Shown here piece by piece: positions 11,760 to 22,982 of a DNA stretch of 64,000 nt. The stretch comes from Darksidea phi (taxonomy: Eukaryota > Ascomycota > Dothideomycetes > Pleosporales > Lentitheciaceae). Numbering within the stretch: the stretch's first letter is position 1; each line of letters starts with the position of its first letter. The translations under genes and the position numbers were made by a program. Location of the stretch: positions 1 to 64,000 of the forward strand of contig JASJFT010000058.1 of assembly GCA_030770425.1 (NCBI GenBank). Reading direction: 5' to 3'. The notes under the pieces were generated by a model that saw only the letters and a list, made by a program, of their open reading frames with translations, made no database searches and was not told the origin of the DNA.

Positions 11760-12131
11760 CTACCAGACACTCGGGAGAACTCTTTCACTGTCTAGCTCGT
11801 GATAGAGTTTGAGCGTCTCGCTCAAGCGCTCTCCGCCAGAGTCCTGTTGCGACTCGTTCCTGTTGTCATCAAGTTCATCCTTGCTGTTGGCCTTTGTTCG
11901 CGGGGCTTCTACTCCACAAGCCTTGCCCTTTCGAGGTCTGGCTTCCCACACTCCACCATGATCTGCGCATGGGGGGTTTGCATGTTCGAAACACCCTGGG
12001 GAACAACTTACCTTCTTCTCCATCACCAAAGCGATGAACTCATGCTCCGCTCTCGCATTGCTTGTGGCAGCAAGTGTACAATTTAGGCGTATACGCACAC
12101 TTTTCACCAGTGCACCGCCGCTCTCGGCCAT
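11760..12131 (-). CDS. Possible small hypothetical protein, unrecognised
   Basis: An open frame of 123 codons starts with ATG at 12131 (MAESGGALVKSVRIRLNC). A consensus GTAAGT donor occurs right after codon 40 (VMEKK), so the real gene, if any, may splice there. One option joins to IMVECGKPDLERARLVE and stops early. The remaining sequence is hydrophilic and Glu/Asp-rich. I do not recognise the protein. The surrounding 7 kb is gene-poor, so this may be chance or a relic. Confidence 0.22.
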   Translation of the reverse strand: MAESGGALVKSVRIRLNCTLAATSNARAEHEFIALVMEKKVSCSPGCFEHANPPCADHGGVWEARPRKGKACGVEAPRTKANSKDELDDNRNESQQDSGGERLSETLKLYHELDSERVLPSVW

Positions 12132-15100
12132 CTACTAACTAACTGTACTTGCACTTAAAATGACCTCACACGGCTGAACGCCACCTTTTACCACACAGCG
12201 CCATTTTTTATGACTTGGGAGTTGGCGTGTCTCGAGAAAACTCCACATGTTCCGAGGCTTCAACTCGGCCACAGCCCCCTTTGCCAATACACTTTGTATT
12301 GTGGACTCCTTTTGCTGCTACTGTATATGTAGAAAGCTTGCATGATCTCTATGACTAGGACGAGCGAAATCCGAATCTGTACGTGTACAACTCGGCCACA
12401 CAGGCCCACACGATGCGGCAAGTTCCCGCGGCTCTACAGCGGTATAATTGTTCGGTGCTTCTCAGTGTCCGCAACCCACGCGGGACCTTGCAGCCTCAGA
12501 TGCAGCTAACCATAAAGTTCCACCAAGGAAATTTCCGAGTCAGCCACACAATGGGTGGTTGCCATCGACGTATTCATATACGATATTCCAGCTTGATTGC
12601 CTTCTAACGTGTTCCATCTTGTTCTAGCATTCGTTATTTCCGGCCTAGCTCTTCATCTCCCCAAGTCCGAACGTCGATCGTTGGTCGAACTAAACTTTAC
12701 CGCCATTGTTCGTAAAACGGGCCATGCTCTCGAAATAGCCGTTCGCGGGGACGAGGATAGTGCTTCCGACATCAGCACGTTTACCAACAGCTGCTGCCAA
12801 GCATCTCTACTTTGCCTCTAATCCAGAGCAGGCACATCATCAACACCACCACATGCAGTGACTGGTGGTACCCATGAGTCGAGTCAGCTGCCATGAATTT
12901 CAGTCACGTGCTTTCATCCCACCAAAATCGAACCGAATGCGATACTAGCGCCAGCTGACATGACCGAATACCATAAACACACTGCCGGAGGTGTACTGAT
13001 CCTGCACCATCTCCCATCTCCAAGCTAGACTAGAACTGCAGTCAACTGGAAGACCATTTGATCTCGCTCCCAATACCTATGGGGGTGCGCAGAACGAAGT
13101 CGCCGACCTACCAAGTATCCACGAGTCAGCAACCAGCAAGGACAATCTTGTACTGACTTCCCGCAAAACTCGACGACGCCTCACCCTTTGAGCTCCCCGA
13201 GTTCGACGATGCGAAATTCATATCGCTCTAACATGACTCTTAGCCCACGCATCCTACCCCACAGCGGCCTCAGCGAACGGCTATCAAGAATGTTGACCTC
13301 TGACGTGAAGAACGTCGGAGCCTTTCGACTTGTCACACAAAACAAAGCGGCATAACAGACAGGCCGCTTAAGAGAAACGAAGGTATGATAAATTTCGTGG
13401 TCGCTCATTCGGTCTTCTCATTCTTGTCATCAGCAATTGCCGACTCCTGCTGCATCATGCATGCGCATAAGGTCACATCCCGAAACGCTCTGCCAAGGCG
13501 AAATCCTTTCGAGACGGCAGTTGTCAATTTTGCTCTTTCTGAACTTTCTGAACTTTCTGAACTTTCTGAACTTTCTGAACTTTCTGAACTTTCCTCGGCT
13601 TACCGGTTTCGGCTCATTCGATGTGTACTACTCGGTGTGATTCCAGCTTTTACTCCTGGTTGCGATTAGCCGTGTCAACACCACCAAGAGGCATCTCATT
13701 GGCATGTGCGCTACCCATCACTACAGTGTTCGATTCTTTCTTCCATCAACGCAATGTGCATACGACGCGTAACATCGACTTGAACTAGCCAGACACTAAG
13801 ACCACCGTGCCACACTACAGGCACGTGAGTCAGGTCTTTCGTAACGACAACCCACATTGTGTTTCGGCTCCTAGGATACCTACACCTCTCGTGTAGCACC
13901 CTAGTTCTCTTTCTTCATGAGACCATGTCAACCCACACACTGCTCAAGTCTTTGCGACGATAGGCGACTTAGCGGGTTTCGCCTCACTAGGCACGATGCA
14001 TTGGGGTGTCGGCAAAAGCATCAGTCTTTTTGCTACCCGTTACGCATACGTGCATTTCTCTCAACGACTCGTCTTCCCCAAATTGAGACACTCGTTCCCT
14101 GCCGTGCCGTGTCAGAGCTTCGCTTCAGCGAGTGGTTTTGCGATGAAGATTAGAGTTAGGTCTCGTCATCAGTCTATCATGGTAATGCAGAAATCGCAGC
14201 ACAATCAGCGTCGAAAGTCCGCCTACTTTCCGGTCCACGTAGGAGAGCATTACCGAACATTCTCAAAGGAGAAGATGAAAGCAAGCCTGTATCCCACTCT
14301 AGGCGACATGCGCGGACGTACGCGATAACCAAGGTCCCTCGATAACCCACCTGCTCATCTACCTCCAGTATCACGCGAAAAAAAAAAAAGCAACTTTCAA
14401 CAGCCCTTCCCAAACCCAATCCACCTTGCATGCATCTCCACCTCTCTAACTTTCAAATCCACACCCCGCTCCTTCTGCACAACACGCTTCGCTTCCGTTT
14501 CACCCCATCCCCATCCACCAGCCCCTGCCCTTTTCTCCCGCTCACACCCCCATTCGCGGAAAAACCTCTCAATATCCGCAACCCGGCCTCCCGTACACCC
14601 ATCCCACGGCCCCGGAACGCCTCGTTCGCACACTACCACGCGTATCTCAATATTGCATCAGCAGCTGCACGCTCTAAACTCAACACCCTCTCTAAGCTAC
14701 TTCTCCGTCCGGTCATTTCCCCTTTGATATAGGGAGCTTAATTTGCAGTTGGATCGGGGTTGAAGCCGTGTTTCATTAGTGCTTCCTTCGGTACCTGTAG
14801 AGTAAGAATGTTGCTAGATTTGGAAGGTTGGGGTCTTGTGTTGAATGCTGTTATATGGACCCCCGTACGATATTGATGTATATGATGGGATTGACGATAG
14901 TTTGGCGGCGTTGAAGATTCCGGGGGAGTGTTTGGCTGCCAGATGGGGAGTGTGGGATCTGGAATTGGATTAGGGTTGTCTGGGATTGCTCAATTCAATC
15001 CTTCTCGAGCAAGCATCTCATATCGATATTGACATTAATATCGATAATGGCCATGTGTTTCAATTACGCAAGATCAGCCAGCGGCCGGCTACATTGGATG

Positions 15101-16154
15101 GAGAGGTTGTAGCCATGTGTGTTATGCGTTCGCTTCCCAGAATAGTCAACCTCGCATACAAAGGATTATACCTGCTTGCTTTTCTTGTGGCCTGGGGTTC
15201 TTGCTGCTGACTACCCTGCCTCGGACGGCTTCGACTCGAGTGCCTCATATGGTTGCTCCTTTTCCAAATTCGATATCCGAACCGCGCTCACGACCGAGAA
15301 ATCAACATCCGCTGCCCATATAGAATCATGCGTTAGCTTCCAGGTAGCTCACTAGTCACACACGCAGATGCAAAATCAACGATGTGGCATGCTCCCATGC
15401 ATCGGGATTTGAAATAGTATTCGGAGTTCATTCCTAATAGCTAATCTCCACACAACGTCCGCGATAGTGTCGCGGAGCGGAGCATTTTCCGTATGTTGAG
15501 CGACCGACTCACACTTGCGCGCCACTTCGGATATAAGTAGCTCGCTGCCTGCACTTGAATTCGATATAGCGCCACAATAATAGATAGCGTATCCATCAGA
15601 ACAAAATCAGCCACCACACCACGTGGATCTGCGCACATGCTTGGCTTGGTCGCGTGCGCAAGCATGTTGGGGCTCCTTCAAACCCTGCCACGCCACTTGT
15701 AACACAATTCTCCGCAGGCTCCCGTTCCCCGCTTTTTCAAAGCCTTTCGGAGCCCTGCTTGATTCCGTGGTCGCACAACGTCTTCGGCGACTAGAAGAAG
15801 CAAGGTACGATCCCGACTTCAGGGTTATTCCTTGGATCGATGTCGGCTCACGAAAATCGATGAAGTTTGATGACAGTTTGGGTACTGGGCATGGGATTCA
15901 CCGACTCAGGACCCATGTGACTTGTGTGAGGCGGGCCGCATGGGTGTGATATGGGTGTGATAGGGGTTCCAAGGAAGGAAAGTCGGAGTAGTTGTGCAGG
16001 ATGACTGTGGCAGCTGGCTAGGTGTCATCAATAGGCCCCCAGAGTCTTCGAGGAGGCAGCGTACGTCGGCGGTCGTCGCAGTATTCGTCTCCTCTCGTTC
16101 TCGCCTCATTCCACTATGTGGATCTAACGATACTCATGCCACATGGGATTTTGA
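12132..16154. other. Gene-poor 4-kb region with possible gene relics
   Basis: No complete gene is supported. It contains a 9-base minisatellite (13535-13588) and a poly(A) run near 14380. On the minus strand at about 14397-14720, two protein-like stretches sit in different frames (LERVLSLERAAADAILRYAW, then DIERFFREWGCEREKRAGAG), as if a base had been lost or gained. On the plus strand at about 14865-14972 a short frame reads YDIDVYDGIDDSLAALKIPG and stops. These may be decayed genes or chance. Confidence 0.4.
13535..13588. repeat. 9-base minisatellite, six perfect CTTTCTGAA units
   Basis: Six uninterrupted copies of CTTTCTGAA, with a broken seventh. The unit is a multiple of three and would encode repeated Leu-Ser-Glu on the plus strand, but the surrounding open frame (13385-13669) has no recognisable features. 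Confidence 0.92.
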
Positions 16155-17047
16155 TCACATGTCCATTTGGTCGTCGTCATAATCAGCTGTACCAGAGTAC
16201 CCATTCTCTCCTTCTTCTCTATCACGGTCCTTCTTTTGCTGTTCGCGTGACGCAGCAATTTTCCTGCTGAACTGTCAGCCGGTCTCCAGCTTTCGTGCTT
16301 CTGTTACAGGAGAGCCATCTTATAGTGCCCATATGCTGTATCCAGCTCAAGATTACTTACCGCAAACCATCAATAACTCGTGTAATGAATGACCTTGCTT
16401 CTCCAAGCTCCATTCCCCCAACACCGTTCATTTGGAACCCACCTTCGGCATCGAGGAGTCCGACACCTTGTCTTAGCTTCGCTATCCGGGCTTCTCGAAG
16501 CCCCCGTAGCAGTTTTCTCACACCGTCCGGATCGTCAAAATCATCCACCGCAGTTTCTAGTAGCATCTCTCCTAGTTCTAGCCAGTGGTATGGTAACGCA
16601 TCGACAGCTGCGTCTGCGGTCGAGCTGGGGAGGAAAGGCGGGGAAACAGCGGGCGTGTTGCTGGAGGAGGGCAATGGTAAACGCGGCGGTGGGGTGAAGG
16701 TATTGCCGTGCTCCGTCTCGCGGGCTAAGATGGTGGTCAATGACTCCGGTGAAAGCCAGGGTGGAGGGACGATGTTGGCGCGGCGTTGGCGCTTCAGTAG
16801 TAGGGCATGCCAGAGGGGCACCGAAGCTCTCTGTGGCGGGATGAGAGGTCTCAATGGTCCCTATGAGCAATCAGAGATGCCAACATGCAATTTGTGAGGC
16901 GCAGAGAAGTGGGTGTACGCGGGGCACACATACTCCTAGTAATTCGAGTGCTTCGAGTCGTTGTCGCGGTATGATGGTGACAAGCTCCATCTCGCATAAG
17001 AATGCAATTTCGGGGGGCGTCAACCCCGGTGGAAGCGGCAATGCCAT
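16155..17047 (-). CDS. psf2: DNA replication complex GINS subunit PSF2
   Basis: PSF2 is part of the GINS tetramer, which joins Cdc45 and MCM2-7 in the replicative helicase. Exons 17047-16934, 16860-16361 and 16263-16155 give 240 residues, the usual fungal length. The start [20 protein letters not shown] is a strongly conserved N-terminus. The first intron (GTATGT to TAG) restores [16 protein letters not shown]. The second (GTAAGT to CAG) joins VIDGLR to [10 protein letters not shown], followed by an acidic tail ending DDDQMDM. Other family blocks are [20 protein letters not shown]. It is divergent from the ALG10 gene, with only 192 bases between the two starts. Confidence 0.95.
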
Positions 17048-17239
17048 GATTGCGCCGCACGAAGCCGTGATAGCGTTTGGGTGTTGAGTTCGCAAGCAGA
17101 TGCGCCCGTGAAGCCTTACCGAATCCGCACTAGCCGATTTTCGACCTGAGAAAGCTCGCTGTGTCCTCCAGATGTCCTTCCTAGCCGTTCATACGTTCTC
17201 ACATATTACGGCTCAACACAACCCATTCAAGGTAGTTCA

Positions 17240-19125
17240 ATGTCTTCGCTCTTGCAAGTGTGGGCGCTGCCCGCTGCCCTGTTAGCCATTACCAACATCT
17301 CGGCAACCTGGTACAAACTAGTATCAGAACATGTTCCCGAACCATACCTAGTGGGTAGAATAGATACAATATGAATACAAGCAAGTGGCTAAGCTAACGT
17401 ATGCCAGGACGAGGTCTTCCATGTGCCGCAAGCGCAGCGGTATTGCAACAATGATCATGCATGGGATCCGAAAATCACCACCCCGCCAGGCCTGCAAGTA
17501 CCTCAAGTACCCAATCAGCAATCGCGAGATAATCGCTAATAGCAGTGGAAGATATCTGGTTTCATTGCTCTTCGGACCAGTGACTAGCTGTGGAACTGCA
17601 TCGCTTCGAGCACTAAATGTCGGAGCAATCGCCCTCATCTGTCTTGTTAGCTATCACATTCTCCGGCATCTTCACAACCCCAAGTCGACGAATGTTAACA
17701 CCGAAAACGAGGGGATGAAGCAGCCACAGGTTCGTCCCGAAGATCAGACGTCGGTTTTTGATGCTCATTCTGCATTGAATATCAGTCTTTTCCCACCTCT
17801 ATTCTTCTTCTCCGCGCTCTATTATACGGATGTCATGTCGACACTTGCTGTCCTTCTTAGCTATCATGCATTTCTTATCCGGAGAAATACCCAAAATCAT
17901 CTGATCCATAATTTCAGGATAGTGGTTGTCGGTACATTGGCTCTGCTCTTCCGGCAAACGAACGTGTTCTGGGTTGCTGTATTTCCGGCTGGGCTCGAGG
18001 TAATCGACGTCCTAACAAACAAGCAAGAAAACACAGCCCACGTGGAAGCGAATGTTAAGCTAATCACTCAATATGCCTGGAGTCAAGGGCAAGTCTACGA
18101 CATACCCGTAGGAGATGCTGGGCCTCGAGGTATGCTTCTCACGAGCCTACTGAGAATGAGAACTGACCAATTCAAGATTTTGCCCTGTTCCTCATTACCG
18201 TTTCTCTTGCAGCAGCGAAGAAGATACCATGCATAGTACGAGCTATTGTTCCGTATTTAATTATACTGGCCCTGTTCGCGGGCTTTGTTGCCTGGAATGG
18301 CGGTGTTGTGCTCGGTAAGTACAGCTTTTTTCGACCTCAGAACAGCAGCTGATTTTACCAGGAGACAAATCGGCCCATATCGCCACCATCCATCTGCCAC
18401 AGGTGCTTTATTTCTGGCCATACGTGATCTTCTTCTCTATTCCACTCACACTAAGCTCCGTGCTGTCGCCCATCGTAAAGCGGTTTCCAAGTGGACTAAG
18501 AGCTTTCTGTTTGAATCACCTCACTGGAGAACCCAATATGACAACCCCCGCCCTGCTTTCCGCCACATTATTTCTGTTCTGTGGTCTCGCTGCGGTCCAC
18601 TTCAATACCATCGTCCATCCTTACACTCTGGCAGATAACCGTCATTACGTGTTTTATGCCTTTCGAATTCTCCTACGACATCCAATCATCAAGTATATTG
18701 CCGTTCCATGCTATTTTATCTGCGCCTGGTTGACCATGATGACCCTCGGATCACCAACTACAAGCACGGCTCAGAGGGGGGGCGATATCAAGAAAAAGCG
18801 GTCGGCCACCAACAATACTCAACCACTGAGTTGCAGAACTAGCTTCATTATAGTGTGGATAGCTACCACTGCCTTGTCTGTAGCTACAGCTCCGCTCGTT
18901 GAGCCCCGGTACTTCATCGTTCCGTGGATCATGTGGCGATTGCATGTCCCATACCTGTCTTGGTCAAGCTCCGACGAGTATTCAAAAAGAACACCATATG
19001 ACGTGCGCCTCATTCTGGAAACGATTTGGTATCTCGTGATCCACGCTGTCATCGGATACAACTTCCTCTATCGTGGATTCTCGTGGCCAAGCGAACCTGG
19101 AAATGTGCAGCGATTTCTTTGGTAG
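17240..19125 (+). CDS. alg10: Dol-P-Glc:Glc2Man9GlcNAc2-PP-dolichol alpha-1,2-glucosyltransferase
   Basis: ALG10/DIE2 adds the third and last glucose to the lipid-linked oligosaccharide in the ER membrane before N-glycan transfer. Exons 17240-17350, 17408-17493, 17552-18129, 18177-18314 and 18362-19125 give 558 residues. The hallmark DEVFHVPQAQRYC...WDPKITTPPGLYLVS near the N-terminus is complete only if the second intron uses a GC donor (GGCCT/GCAAGT, ending GAAG). Later blocks are LFRQTNVFWVAVFPAG and the C-terminal EPRYFIVPW and GFSWPSEPGNVQRFLW. Many hydrophobic segments fit a multi-pass ER protein. Introns three and four have normal GT-AG ends and keep phase. Confidence 0.93.
17494..17551 (+). 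other. Predicted non-canonical GC-AG intron in alg10
   Basis: The 58-base intron begins GCAAGT and ends GGAAG, with a GCTAAT branch candidate at about 17535-17540. This is the only junction I found that yields the conserved GLYLVS reading. The nearby GT (CAA/GTACCT) would break the motif. Confidence 0.7.
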
Positions 19126-19911
19126 CAGCTTCGACCAATAAGAAGCGCAGCTACCTCGACAGCCTCATACTTACAACGACGAGCGAAACTGGGCGGAGAA
19201 TGAGGCGGCCAACTCAGAGGTCGTTTCTGATGTTCTTTTGGGGCGGCCTCTCAGAAAACGAGTTTTCGCTAGCAATTGGAGGGGCCATGGCTGCCTGGAG
19301 TATCTAGGTTGCAGAACTACATCCGTTGCCATGCAACCTTGAACCAGAGACAAGCGCGACGACTTTAGACATTTGAGATCAAGTAATTGATAATCACAAT
19401 GTCGCGATCGAGTCCAGAGATATAGGGCTTTGTCTGTAAAGAAACGCACTAAGTCGTAGCTATCCAAGATGACTGCAACATATTAGGGAAAGCTTAGGCT
19501 TCACAAACTCTCTAGTACATACAGAACTACACATTCTTCCTAGTCCACTTCCTCCGGTTAATCGCACATGCGCTGAAGGCGTAAGCTGCCTCGTGATCTC
19601 AGCCAATCTCAACATGCGTCTTAAAAGCCACCGCCCGTCCTTCGGTGTCTACCTCTAGCCCACAGAAGACCACTCGATTACCTTTTCCATGGGGCTTACG
19701 AGGCAGGTTCTAAGGGCGTTGGGCAAGTGGGCACGCAAGCCTTAATCTGTAGGTGCTTCTTCCCATGAACTATCAGCATGCTGTATCGGTGTCTGCATTT
19801 ACTACTATCTGAAGTCTGCACAAAGCCGATCAGGCTACTGCCGACGCACAGCTTCACATATGTTCTTCGCCTTGCTCAGCCTCGGATTATACCCGACAGG
19901 TGGCTCCGTTA
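19126..19911. other. Intergenic between alg10 and the C2H2 gene
   Basis: No gene is supported. The frame of the downstream C2H2 gene is open back to about 19813, but the only ATG in it is at 19912. Confidence 0.4.
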
Positions 19912-21775
19912 ATGGCAAAGCTCGGACACGATGCTCTCAACCTACAGCACAAAAAGGTTGTCCCTCCAAGCAGCAACAAATCAGATCTGGCCGCGTCCAC
20001 ATACGAACGCACGTGGAGAATCAACCCGGACCCAGCCCTAATCTTGCAGCTTGCTGCCCCGCATGTACATCGCCAACATGAAAGCAACAGCAGCGTTCCT
20101 CTATCTGCGGACAAAACGTTGACTTGCGTTAATCCTTTGGAACTTCAAATAACGCCCCTGCAGAGTGGTCCATCTGGACGGTTTTGGAGCTCTTACCATT
20201 CGGTTCCTTTGGTAAGCTGCTATTCCATACCTTATGCAGCTCAATACGGCCAGATTCGGGCATATTGGAAGTATTGCATCTCATGAAGGTGCACCGTCAA
20301 TCGGCAGTTCATACACTGACTTTAATCGTAGAGTCACAGCAGCTCAGAATCCCACGCCTCTCCAAGTACTACGTCCGAGGTAAGTTCCATTTCACGCCTA
20401 GCGCCACTCAATTCAGCCAGCTTGAAGCGTGCAAGAGAAGTTAGAAGTAACATCTCCTGCAACGCATCGATAGTGGACATTTGAATACTAATAGCCATCA
20501 TAGCATAGAAACAATCCGGGGAAGCCCGAATCCTCAAATCGCGCATCTGATCTAGCCTCGAGCCAGCCAAAGCCCCGTAACTTCAACATCGATCCGCGGT
20601 ATCTGTCACACCCACAGTATCTTCGGGCCCTAGAACTACACATGGAGGCAAAGGATCGGGATGCCAGGGATAACGATCTAGCGTTGCATAGGCCGACTGG
20701 AAAAAGAAACCGTGAGGTCGTGGTTTCGGGCAGCATTGATGCTAGTAGCCAACCTCTGCGGTTTTCAAAATCTGCCAGACTCGAACCAAATGATACAGAA
20801 GTCAATATCTTCCATTTCGACGACGCCATTGGCCATAATAGGAAGCCCGAAAACTTGACATCGCAAATATCTTGCCCACAACTCTACCAGAAGGTTAGCG
20901 TGGGCGGGTTGACGGACAGGCAGAAGGCCTTCATCCAAACGTGGCATCAGAGCTTTGCTACGGATCTGGTAGATCCTTTCCCGGCTAGTGAGTCGGTCAA
21001 TGCTCTAGCTACGCTTGTCCAGTCTTCCCCACAACCTATTCAAGAGTATCTCAACACCCAGTATGGTCCTTTACAAAAAGCGGCGAGCGCGAATCAACCT
21101 GCGGCATCCTCCCAAGTGTTGGAAAATGAGAAAAGAGACCCTTCTCGTACCAAATACACACTAAGAGAGGCAAATCGTCACCTCCCGTTGCAAACTCTGA
21201 CGCTCGTCGAAAAGTACGTCAGCTCCTGTCGACGGCGTCGAGCACAAAAAGACGGCCGCCGGAGCGTCAACGAAGGTCCTTTGAAGTGTACATACGGCTG
21301 TGGCTACCAGACGAAGCGCGCGTTTGATTGGAAAAGGCATGAAGAGACGCATGAACCACAGGAGCTGTGGCTCTGCCATCTCTGCTGTCAAAACAAAGAG
21401 CACAACCCTTTTCTCGTCAATAGGAAGGACAAGTTTCTCCGACATGTCAAGGATGCGCATAAGAGGTGGCAACCGGAGACTGTACTTGAAATGTCGAGAG
21501 TTGATTTCCAAGCGGATTTCATTCCGAGGTGTCACTTGTGTCCGGAAGTATCGAAGACTTGGGATGATAGGTGTCGCCATGTTCTTTCGCATTATGAAAT
21601 GAGCGTTCAGCGCGACTCACGTCAGGCGCCGGTACAATCAAGAGGATCAGAAAGGAAGGAAAGCATATCGGATCAAGTTGGCACCTATTCCCGTACTCGA
21701 CCTCCTTCTAACGATTGCGCGAGCGACAGGAGCAGCCTTCTTCTCGAGAATACCGCCAACGACAATAGACTGTAA
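19912..21775 (+). CDS. C2H2 zinc-finger protein, probable nuclear regulator
   Basis: Three exons that all join in phase 0 (19912-20211, 20332-20379, 20504-21775) give 539 residues. The introns start GTAAGC and GTAAGT and end GTAG and ATAG; the second has a TACTAAT branch site just before its end. The N-terminal 200 residues are Ser/Pro-rich. The C-terminal half holds a C2H2-like finger (CTYGCGYQTKRAFDWKRHEETH), a second (CHLCCQNKEHNPFLVNRKDKFLRH...H) with a long loop, and a degenerate third (CHLCPEVSKTWDDRCRHVLSH). A basic SSCRRRRAQKDGRR segment precedes them. This resembles fungal uncharacterised C2H2 proteins; target genes are unknown. The 48-base middle exon is the least certain part. Confidence 0.68.
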
Positions 21776-22982
21776 AAGGACCTCAGAGTTGTTTCTGTAG
21801 CAGGACTGGAGACACTTTTAGGGATCGGTCCGCAGTCTATATTACTCTTAGGTTTCTAATAGGGACGGTGCCTATGTAAAGTCCTCATTCTGTCCTTTAC
21901 ATACCACCTTCTAAACTTCGCGTAGCAGAGACGGACCCCACTGCAAGCAAATACAAGATAAGCAGTATTTGTACCTGAAAAGAAAACGAGATTTGTATGA
22001 CGGCGAACTCAATGAACAAGCATAGGGTAATGAGAAACCCAATGGCCAGAGGGCCGCACCGAAGGCCAAATCCTGGGCTCCAAAGCCTACACTGCACTAT
22101 CCAGATGGGTGGCCAAGACAAATTATACAAAAATTGCTCTGTCTATAGTAGGGTGAAGCAAAGTCATAGAGTGAGGGAGTTACTCATACAATGTTTTGAG
22201 CAGCATGTTGGTTTGCAGATAAGATAGGCTGTATAGCGATTACTAGACCTACACATTACTGCTATGGGAGGTCCTTTGTGATATTGCCTAACATTAATAC
22301 ATCTATCACCTGAACGATTGTACACACATGAAATGCCAACTAGACAAAAAAACCTAAAGCCCAGCAACAACTAAGACCTTACACGTCCCAATTTTTATTT
22401 ATTTCTAACCCTTCCCGAACGGTGCCATCCACCTACTCCATGACGGACCCAGGGATTTATTCTACCCGAGATGTCTAGCGAACTAGGGAAGCATAGCAAA
22501 AGCGCTTATTTCTTATCCTACAGCAAGACTACTATAGAAAAAGTCATCTAAAAGAGATGTTATGTGCAAAACACTGTCAGGTGGAATGATGGAGTGGGTC
22601 CGTGTGTAACCGGGATGTTCGAGCGGGGATATAATTAATTGTCCTATATATTTTCTCAGTCGACTTGTTTCGATTCTCTGTAGAATTCGGATACGAGGGT
22701 AGAATTGGAGCGCAGGGCAGTCCTCCAATACCCTATGATATGCTTGCCCCGCTGGATATACAACGGGCAAGATAAGCAAAACAAAAGGAAGTTTGCAAGA
22801 TCTGGAAAACATTGTTGTGTTAGTGGCGTCTTATGTTTGGTTCAGTATATTAAAACAGGTAAATTACACGATGCCTACAAGGTAAAAACAATATACATGA
22901 GACAGAAGCTCGACACAACCAATCTGGGCTTGAATTCAGATTTAGGACGAAGAACATGCAAGACGGTTTGAAGGCAGTGTTT
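21776..22982. other. Intergenic between convergent C2H2 and COQ2 genes
   Basis: AT-rich, with no supported open frame. It should hold both 3' untranslated regions. Confidence 0.45.

Noticed and set aside
13720..13740. GTTCGATTC, resembling a tRNA T-loop
   Set aside because: No flanking T-stem pairing, no acceptor stem and no A/B box arrangement could be made around it.
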